A stretch of DNA of 18,090 bases from Methanimicrococcus sp034006575 (GTDB taxonomy: Archaea; Halobacteriota; Methanosarcinia; Methanosarcinales; Methanosarcinaceae), in NCBI GenBank assembly GCA_034006575.1, contig JAVESN010000033.1, forward strand, positions 1 through 18,090. The letters run 5' to 3'. The notes beneath the pieces were generated by a model. The model saw nothing but the letters and a program-made list of their open reading frames with translations, was not told where the DNA came from and searched no databases. Below, piece by piece: positions 1-5,941 of the stretch (position 1 is its first letter; every line of letters begins with the position of its first letter). The translations under genes and the position numbers were made by a program.

Positions 1-126
1 TGCCGTAAGTCTTTCTTTATTATTCTAATTTTTTGGGTTTTTAAATTTGTGACAGCTTGTGTTGTTTTTGTTTTTTATTGTTTTTTATTTCTGTGTATTT
101 TATTTGGTTTTATTTTTTATTGTTTT

Positions 127-1341
127 TCATTTTGTAAGCGGAATTACATTTAATTTTGCTTTAATTTCCCCGCACGGAACAATAAATGTGTCACCTCCGT
201 ATCCTCTTCCACCGTGTATGATTCCCACCAATATCGCTTTATTGTCATATATTGTATAAACAGGTCCTCCGCTATCTCCATAATATGCGAATTGTCCATT
301 CGTATTTTCTACAATTCCCAATTTATCAAATACATATGTTGTATTTTCAATTAATACTGAGACATTGTTTTGGTAACCTGTTATTTTTCCTATTTTGTGG
401 CATGTCGTTGGTCCGGATTTATACACTTCGCTGTTGACGCTGATGGTGTTATAATATCCGCCGATATCTATTAAATCACCTGAAGTATTGGAAGAATTAG
501 AATAAAATATTTTTGCGGAATTTGGATTATTTACTTTATCGGATTTGATAAAAGCAGCATCTACTTTTGGGTGAGTTACGCTTGTTGATCCCACATAATT
601 ATTATCTCCAAAAAATTTATAGGACGGTTGGTATACTTTTTTTGTTGTAAAATTCACAACATGTCCTGCGGTTACAAATCCACAGGATGTGTTATCTGTG
701 GTTCTTGCAGGGTATCCGACCGCGCCGGTGCCGGGTTCCAACCAATTGAGAGGCCAATATATCGCCTTTAATACCGATGTCAGCGATATCCCTCCGACAA
801 GGGGTCTGTTTACACTTTGATAAGTGTATGGTTTTATTATCGGTGAACTTTTAAAAACAAGAGGAACTTCTGTTACATTATTTTCAATGGCGTATTTTTC
901 AAAAATAGTTACAATTTCTTCGATATTATTTTTTTCGAATTGATTTATTCTTTTTTCTTCAATAGAAATTAGAATGTACCCCTCCGACACAGGGCCATAT
1001 CCAGTTATGTATCCGCCTCTTTCCCACAAATATTTATTAAGGGCTTCATTCTCGGCGATTGAATCTGAAATACGGCTTATTGTACACCACCATTCATAAT
1101 ACTCTTCTCCTCCTTTTATTTCCGGGATAACGCCATGAATTGAACAAATATTTTTATCCTCTTTCAATTTATCCATTATTTCTGAATTTATCGATTTGCT
1201 GTTTTTTATCATTTCTTTGATTTGCTCTTCTTCCGTGAAAAGATCTTCATCATTCTCTTCTCCGAATGCCGAATTTAAAAATACGAATAGGAGAGATACT
1301 ATAAACAAGAGTGATATTATTTTTCGATACATTTGTTTCAT
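127..1341 (-). CDS. Secreted trypsin-like (S1 family) serine protease with prodomain
   Basis: Predicted exported serine endopeptidase of 404 residues. Residues 1-27 look like a Sec signal peptide: basic start, hydrophobic 8-22, then a small-residue stretch before acidic GEEN. Residues 28 to about 175 carry no catalytic motif and are likely a pro-region. The catalytic domain (about 180-404) shows the chymotrypsin-fold triad: His227 in TAGH, Asp261 in VDAAFI and Ser357 in GDSGGP. The stretch around 308-318 (KSGPTTCHKIG) resembles streptogrisin/alpha-lytic-type bacterial proteases. Cys220, Cys314 and Cys390 could form disulfides, and several N-x-S/T sites fit an extracellular location. The start at 1341 has an AGGTG ribosome site 5 bases upstream; Met4 is the alternative. 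The gene is clearly more AT-rich than the aro genes beside it and stands alone, so horizontal acquisition is possible. Fold and class are well supported; the substrate is unknown. Confidence 0.88.
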   Translation of the reverse strand: MKQMYRKIISLLFIVSLLFVFLNSAFGEENDEDLFTEEEQIKEMIKNSKSINSEIMDKLKEDKNICSIHGVIPEIKGGEEYYEWWCTISRISDSIAENEALNKYLWERGGYITGYGPVSEGYILISIEEKRINQFEKNNIEEIVTIFEKYAIENNVTEVPLVFKSSPIIKPYTYQSVNRPLVGGISLTSVLKAIYWPLNWLEPGTGAVGYPARTTDNTSCGFVTAGHVVNFTTKKVYQPSYKFFGDNNYVGSTSVTHPKVDAAFIKSDKVNNPNSAKIFYSNSSNTSGDLIDIGGYYNTISVNSEVYKSGPTTCHKIGKITGYQNNVSVLIENTTYVFDKLGIVENTNGQFAYYGDSGGPVYTIYDNKAILVGIIHGGRGYGGDTFIVPCGEIKAKLNVIPLTK

Positions 1342-1974
1342 TTATACACCTTCTATTTTGTCAGTGAATTTTTTAATTAACAATTGAATTTTTCTCTCTC
1401 TTTATTAATTTTTTTATATTCTTTTTATTTCTATCATTTCTAATATATTTTTAGAAAAAACATTATTTTATTCCTTTTGTGACGGATACTCTAAACATTC
1501 TCTGTCTCTATACTCTTATTGAAATTTATTTTTACAGTATTTTGAAAACCCTTCATATGATCGCTCATTTTCGATTTTTTTGTGAGCGGCAGCGAGCAAA
1601 AAATTAGAAATTTGTGGATTGACGCCCCTTAAAATGAAATAATTAATAATCCATTTTTCTTTTTAAAGTTCAATTTGCGGACGAACTTCAAAAAATCAAT
1701 AAAATACATTTTTTAATTTCGTTTTCGTTTTTGAAAAATAAGAACGTATTTTCGTTGTTTGGCGCGGCGTGTTTTTGTTGAAATGGGCGGTTTATTTTTC
1801 GTTTGCCGTTTACCGGCGTTTTTTGATTGTCACCCGTCGCCCCGCCCGCGCGCGAGTCGTATAAATAAAATAAATAAAAAGGGAACCGTTTTTAAAAAAG
1901 AAATAAAAAAAGAAAATGTTTCTAAAAACAATGAAAAAGAAATCGTAAAAAAACTTTTAACCGAATCTTTTCTT
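1342..1974. other. AT-rich gene-free stretch between mtxX and the protease gene
   Basis: No credible gene here. It lies downstream of mtxX and upstream of the protease gene, both on the minus strand, so it should contain the mtxX terminator and the protease promoter. A TATA-like run (minus strand AATATAAAAA, near 1410-1420) sits about 75 bases before the protease start. The middle (1544-1776) is one copy of the dispersed repeat listed separately. A short GC-rich patch at 1828-1860 (CCCGCCCGCGCGCG) interrupts the AT-rich background. An open frame at 1759-1983 is dominated by Lys/Asn/Glu from A-rich sequence and has no ribosome site, so I do not call it a gene. Confidence 0.6.
1544..1776 (+). 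repeat. Dispersed intergenic repeat, copy A (63-base internal period)
   Basis: This segment aligns with 14557-14844 over its whole length and in the same orientation. Shared landmarks in order are a GAAAAC start, a CGAYCGCTMATTTWCGATTT block, an AGCG-rich patch (AGCGGCAGCGAGC here), GAAATTTGYGGA, a second TTTGCGGACG, TTTCGTTTTT and a closing TTTGGCGCGGCGTGTTTT-type block. The TTTGYGGA motif occurs at 1611 and 1674, exactly 63 bases apart. Copy A has two such units and copy B three, which accounts for most of the length difference. There is no transposase or convincing coding potential, so it looks like a non-autonomous or non-coding repeat family. Confidence 0.65.
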
Positions 1975-2844
1975 TTACCTTGAATCCGAATTCTTCTTTT
2001 TGGATAGCGCGCTTGCAACCATGATCGCTTTTGTGTAATGCCCGGCTGATCGGGATGTGTCGACGAAAATATGATTGTCCATTAAAATCGGCGCGCCTAA
2101 ACCGTCGCCGCCGCCCAAAAATGTCAAAGCGCGAAAAATCAAATTGCCGGCGATTCCGTTGGGCGCGATGATGTAATTGGAATGTAAAAATGCCTCTTCC
2201 AAATCCAAACCGTAATCGACGATGGGAAGTTTTTTTTCATCCGTGATGATTCGAACGATTTCGGCGGCTTCCTTTTGTCCGATTTCATCCGGCGTTGAAA
2301 TCAAACCGACATGAGGCAAAACGCCCAACCTTTTTAACAAATGCGTGCCGAGACAAATAAATTCGATTTTATCTTCGATGGTCGTTCCTTCGTCAATACC
2401 GACCGGCGCGAAAAAATAAGGATTCCCGTCCGCCGTCAGCAATATCGAAATTCGGTGAATCTTATCAATGTGACACGCCCTTTTCAAATGGGACAAAGAT
2501 TCGGAAGCGTTTGCCGTTCCGCGAATGGCGGCGTCCACGTCTCCGGACATCAACAAGGAAATCAATTCTTCTTCCGGCGTTTTTGTGTCAACGATTTGAA
2601 ACGGCAAAACATTCAAACCGTTTTTATAACCGGCCGCCGCTTCTTCAATCGCTTTTTTATCCCCCACCAAAATCACGTCGGCGTAATTTCGCTCCACCGC
2701 TTTGACGACACGCTTAATCGTTTCCGGATCCGGATCTCGAACGCCCATGGCAACGGTCGCGTGTTTTAAAACCGCCGCTTTTTCAATTAAGCCGATTAAT
2801 TTTCCCATCTCTTCCTTTTCATACATCCGGCCCGCTTCATTCAT
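1975..2844 (-). CDS. mtxX: Methanogenesis marker protein 4 (MtxX family)
   Basis: Protein of 289 residues that I recognise as the MtxX / methanogenesis marker 4 family, found almost only in methanogens. It was once named a putative methyltransferase subunit, but the fold belongs to the phosphate acetyl/butyryltransferase superfamily and the true reaction is unknown. Visible family segments are VAMGVRDPDP (31-40), GDVDAAIRGTANAS (101-114), LTADGNPYFFAPVGI (136-150) and APNGIAGNLIFRAL (227-240); the last resembles the PNxxAGN segment of phosphotransacetylases. The start at 2844 follows a GAGGCG ribosome site and lies 24 bases after the aroE stop, so the gene is almost certainly co-transcribed with the aro genes. 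Met7 is an alternative start. Family assignment is firm; function is open. Confidence 0.88.
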   Translation of the reverse strand: MNEAGRMYEKEEMGKLIGLIEKAAVLKHATVAMGVRDPDPETIKRVVKAVERNYADVILVGDKKAIEEAAAGYKNGLNVLPFQIVDTKTPEEELISLLMSGDVDAAIRGTANASESLSHLKRACHIDKIHRISILLTADGNPYFFAPVGIDEGTTIEDKIEFICLGTHLLKRLGVLPHVGLISTPDEIGQKEAAEIVRIITDEKKLPIVDYGLDLEEAFLHSNYIIAPNGIAGNLIFRALTFLGGGDGLGAPILMDNHIFVDTSRSAGHYTKAIMVASALSKKKNSDSR

Positions 2845-2868
2845 TTTTACGCCTCGTTTGATAAAAAA

Positions 2869-3786
2869 TCATTCATTCATATCCGCTTTTTTCTGCTCTT
2901 CTTTTAATAAAGCGGCTCTAATCGCATTTCTCATGACGGCGGTGTCCGGTTTTTTTCCGGTCCAAATTTCAAACGCCAAAGCGCCCTGTAAAACAAGCAT
3001 CATCTCTCCGTTCAACGTTTCGGCCCCGGCCGCCTTCGCTTGTTTTAAAAACTTTGTAACGCTCGGATTGTAAACAATATCAAAAACAACTTTATTCTCC
3101 AAAAAAAGACTTGACTTTACCTCTTTTTCAAAATCAAAACCCGGCAGACCGTCAAAAAATGAAACACCCTCGTATTTTCCCATTCCGAGTTCGGTTGTCT
3201 GAATAATAATATCGGCATCGCTTAAATACGCCAAACCTTTTTCAAACCCGTCTCCTTCCACATCTTCATTTCCCGTTTTTTCAATAATTTCTCGCGCCAA
3301 ATGTTTCGCTTTTTCCGGCGTTCGATTGATAATTTTTATCGGATTTTTACGCTCCCCGAAAAACAATGAAATCGATTTGGAAGCGCCGCCCGCGCCGATG
3401 ATCACTATCTTTTTCCCGTCCGTTGAAAAGCCCGCTTCTAAAAGCGCCCCGTGCGCGCCCGCCGCATCCGTATTGTATCCGTAAATCTTCCCGCCTTTAA
3501 AATGAAGCGTGTTGACGGCGCCGGCTTTCTTTGAAAAATCGTCGGCTTCAATCCATCCCTCAAATTCCGGCTCAAAGATTTTTTCTTTCAGCGGAATCGT
3601 CAAATTCAGCCCGCAAAAATTTTCCGCCTGCGCTTTTAAAATCTCCTCTTTCAAATCGCTCGGCTCAACCGCGTACGCTTTATATTCGCAATCGTTCATC
3701 CCGAGCGCAAAAAAGGCGGCCGAGTGCATCACCGGCGACAACGAATGACTGACAGGATAGCCGAAAACGCCGAACAGTTTTTTCAA
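2869..3786 (-). CDS. aroE: Shikimate dehydrogenase
   Basis: NADPH-dependent reduction of 3-dehydroshikimate to shikimate, the step after AroD. The 305-residue protein is slightly longer than the usual 270-290 because of a charged C-terminal end. The substrate-binding N-domain shows GYPVSHSLSP (9-18) with its serines, catalytic Lys67 in NLTIPLK, Asn92 in AVNT and catalytic Asp107 in NTDAAG. The nucleotide domain has GAGGASKS (131-138) and NRT (154-156), and Gln267 of the LQGALAF segment contacts substrate in relatives. The usual NTTPxGM motif reads QTTELGM here (196-202), an odd change near the cofactor site. The start ATG overlaps the aroD stop by four bases (ATGA), indicating translational coupling; mtxX follows 24 bases later. 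Confidence 0.95.
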   Translation of the reverse strand: MKKLFGVFGYPVSHSLSPVMHSAAFFALGMNDCEYKAYAVEPSDLKEEILKAQAENFCGLNLTIPLKEKIFEPEFEGWIEADDFSKKAGAVNTLHFKGGKIYGYNTDAAGAHGALLEAGFSTDGKKIVIIGAGGASKSISLFFGERKNPIKIINRTPEKAKHLAREIIEKTGNEDVEGDGFEKGLAYLSDADIIIQTTELGMGKYEGVSFFDGLPGFDFEKEVKSSLFLENKVVFDIVYNPSVTKFLKQAKAAGAETLNGEMMLVLQGALAFEIWTGKKPDTAVMRNAIRAALLKEEQKKADMNE

Positions 3787-4544
3787 TTTTTTTCACCGTT
3801 CTTTATCCCGAATAAACGAAATCCCCTTTTGATTTGAGCAACGGACAATTGCCCGGGCGCGGCCGCTTCATCGATGTAGCCGTAAGTTAAAGAGGAACCG
3901 AAAAACGGCGCCAATATGCGCGTTTGTTTTCCGAAATCTCCCATCGCAATCAAGCAAATATCGGGCATCTTGTTTTCAAGGGCGACTCTGTAAACTTTTA
4001 ACAAATCCTCTTTGCCGTCGGGCATAAACGCCACTTTGGCGATGTCGGCGCTTCTCTCAAATGATTTTTTCAAAATCCTTTTGAGTTTCTTTGAAGACGG
4101 CACGTCCTTTTTATCAAAGAAATGAGACGAGATGATGATTTTCGTTCCGGATTTTTTGGCGATGTTTCGGCACTCGTAAATTTTTTTCTTGGAGCTTTCT
4201 CTTTCAATATCAATATAGTCCACGTTTTCAATCACCGTTTTAATCAATTCAAAACGAGCGTTTTCATCCCCCTCAAACACACCGCCCTCCGCTTTTGAGC
4301 GCAATGTCCCGATAATCGGGAGACCGGCGGGCTTGGCGTCTTTAATCCATTTTTTGAACTGAAGGGAAAGTTTCGGACTTTTAAAATCTCCTTTTAAGTA
4401 TTTTTCAAATTCAGGCGTATTTTTCATCAACAAATCCAAACGAAGCTCTAAAATATCCGCGCCGTCTCTTTTGCCGGACAAAGCGCTCTCCTTGACATCT
4501 TTCGTAATTGTTCCGACAATGGCGGGACGACTAAACTTTTTCAT
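3783..4544 (-). CDS. aroD: 3-dehydroquinate dehydratase, type I
   Basis: Class I dehydroquinase: converts 3-dehydroquinate to 3-dehydroshikimate through a Schiff base. I place the start at 4544, where MKKFSRPAIVGTI begins just after a GAGGAAGG ribosome site, giving 253 residues, normal for the family. An open frame runs 26 codons further up to a GTG at 4622, but that GTG has no ribosome site and the extra residues come from a local duplication of the aroB' end. Motifs in the 253-residue numbering: ELRLDLL (33-39), GTLRSKAEGG (79-88), IDIERESS (111-118), catalytic His141 in ISSH, Schiff-base Lys170 in AKVAFM, MGDFGKQTR (201-209), FGSSLTYG (215-222) and APGQ (229-232). All active-site residues appear intact. 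The stop overlaps the aroE start by four bases. Confidence 0.93.
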   Translation of the reverse strand: MKKFSRPAIVGTITKDVKESALSGKRDGADILELRLDLLMKNTPEFEKYLKGDFKSPKLSLQFKKWIKDAKPAGLPIIGTLRSKAEGGVFEGDENARFELIKTVIENVDYIDIERESSKKKIYECRNIAKKSGTKIIISSHFFDKKDVPSSKKLKRILKKSFERSADIAKVAFMPDGKEDLLKVYRVALENKMPDICLIAMGDFGKQTRILAPFFGSSLTYGYIDEAAAPGQLSVAQIKRGFRLFGIKNGEKN

Positions 4545-4592
4545 TTTCCTTCCTCTTTTACATCTTATGTTTCTTTTGTTTCCTTTCTCTTC

Positions 4593-4645
4593 CTTAATTT
4601 CCAATAATTTTTTCTTTTCCACTCTTAATTTTCAATAATTTTTTC
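4593..4645. repeat. 31-base tandem duplication at the aroB'-aroD junction
   Basis: A 22-base stretch at 4624-4645, which spans the last codons and stop of aroB', is repeated at 4593-4614 with one mismatch and a 31-base offset. The second copy has lost the stop codon in the matching frame, which creates the misleading upstream extension of the aroD reading frame. Confidence 0.75.
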
Positions 4646-5752
4646 CGTCACCTTCATTCCGAAGTGACGCCCGGCTTCTTCACTCTTTACCAACACCTCG
4701 TCCCCGACTTTTATTTGCGTCACGGACAAACTTTTTCCGTCCGGCTTGACAAGTTTGACGGTTTCCGCGTTTTGAAGAATCACTTTCAATGTTTTTCCTT
4801 TTGCTTCCGCTTCTAAGAGCACCATCGGCCGCGATTCTATCTTCACGCGCCCGACAATTCCGGGCCGCGTTTTTCCGTCCGCGCCGACAATCGTCACATC
4901 GTCTCCGGCCTTCAACTCCGAAAGATAGCGCGTCATTTCATCTATTTTTAAATAAGAATAAACGGCCCCGGCATTGATGCGAAACGGCCTTGAAGCGACA
5001 TACGGGCTCTCGTCCACTTCCGAATGAATTAAAAACAAGCCGGCCGACTGAGAGCCGACCAACATCCCTTCTCCGGGCTCCATTAAATTACAGGTGTCCA
5101 CACAAACCCGGTCTCCCATTCCGAGCTGCTTGACAACTGTAATTTTTGCGGGAACAAGATCTTCCGCATGTCTTCCGCTCATCTTAACGACGCCGGCCAT
5201 TTCTTTAATTTCACTCATATCCGCGCTGTCAATTAAAACGCCGTCCACGCCCCTTTCCAGAATTTGAAGAGAGGTTTGGGTTTCCTCAACCGTTTTCACA
5301 TTGGCGATAATCTCAACGTCATACTTTTCAAGAGCCGCAATCAAATTCTCAAGCGGAATAATACGCCAATCCCCGGCGGAAATGATTAAATAATCCGCTG
5401 TTTTGCCGACGGTTGCCGCGAACAATTCCGTTTTTTTGTTTTGGATATCGACATAAGCCGCAACGGTTCTTCCGGCCGATTTCATCTTTTTGATCTCTTT
5501 TAATTCAGCCGTATCCTCGTTTTCATTTTCTTCTTCAAAGAGCGCCGGTATTTCCCAAACCAAAATATCCGCATCCATCGCTTCTTCTTTTCCGACAAAA
5601 CAAGCCGTTTTAATTTTTCCGAGTTTTTTAATTTCGGAAAGGTCAAACGCATCGGCCAATACAAAATCCGCACCGGCTTCCATCGCCGAAGTGATTTGAT
5701 TTCTTTTCTGCTCCCATGAGCCGTCAACCGCTTTAATCCATACGTTTTTCAT
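4625..5752 (-). CDS. aroB': 3-dehydroquinate synthase II
   Basis: Archaeal-type dehydroquinate synthase: NAD-dependent oxidative deamination and cyclisation of 2-amino-3,7-dideoxy-D-threo-hept-6-ulosonate (ADTH) to 3-dehydroquinate. It replaces bacterial AroB in archaea that lack DAHP synthase. The 375-residue length is normal. Family signatures are the N-terminal VWIKAVDGSWEQK (4-16), SAGDWRIIPLENLIA (125-139), GMGDRVCVDTCNLM (211-224), GEGMLVGSQSAGLFLIHSE (227-245) and RPFRINAGAVYSYL (255-268). The start at 5752 follows a strong AGAGGAG ribosome site with a five-base spacer. It heads the aroB'-aroD-aroE-mtxX cluster, about 80 bases before the aroD start. The partner enzyme making ADTH (an FBA-like aldolase, often adjacent in archaea) is not in this window. 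Confidence 0.95.
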   Translation of the reverse strand: MKNVWIKAVDGSWEQKRNQITSAMEAGADFVLADAFDLSEIKKLGKIKTACFVGKEEAMDADILVWEIPALFEEENENEDTAELKEIKKMKSAGRTVAAYVDIQNKKTELFAATVGKTADYLIISAGDWRIIPLENLIAALEKYDVEIIANVKTVEETQTSLQILERGVDGVLIDSADMSEIKEMAGVVKMSGRHAEDLVPAKITVVKQLGMGDRVCVDTCNLMEPGEGMLVGSQSAGLFLIHSEVDESPYVASRPFRINAGAVYSYLKIDEMTRYLSELKAGDDVTIVGADGKTRPGIVGRVKIESRPMVLLEAEAKGKTLKVILQNAETVKLVKPDGKSLSVTQIKVGDEVLVKSEEAGRHFGMKVTEKIIEN

Positions 5753-5941
5753 ATTTTCTCCTCTTTTTATTCGCTATATATCTTTACCTTTCTCTTTTTT
5801 ATTTTTCCTTTTAATCCTGCCTTTTTTACTTCTTACTCTTATCTTTTTTTTCTTTTTATTTTTTATCTTTTTCCTTTCTTTTTTATCTTTTTTCCTTTTA
5901 TTTTTATTTCCCACTTTTTTTGTTTTATTCGACTGTTATTT
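5753..5941. other. Strongly strand-asymmetric pyrimidine tract between S-layer gene and aroB'
   Basis: The plus strand from about 5755 to 5935 is almost all C and T, so a minus-strand RNA leader for aroB' would be almost pure A/G. It contains an imperfect direct repeat of TTTTTTATCTTTTTCC type near 5863-5900. A TATATAT run at 5775-5781 could be a promoter element, but it lies only about 26 bases from the aroB' ATG, which conflicts with the clear ribosome site. There is no U-tract on the minus strand to end the S-layer transcript. Confidence 0.5.

Noticed and set aside
1544..1776. Insertion sequence remnant
   Set aside because: No transposase fragment, terminal inverted repeats or target duplication could be seen; I keep it as an unclassified repeat.
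1759..1983. Small 74-residue plus-strand frame
   Set aside because: Composition follows the A-rich DNA (Lys, Asn, Glu), there is no ribosome site, it overlaps the dispersed repeat and the mtxX 3' end, and it resembles no family.
4545..4622. Upstream GTG start of aroD
   Set aside because: No ribosome site, the residues derive from a duplicated piece of the aroB' end, and the family length fits the ATG at 4544.
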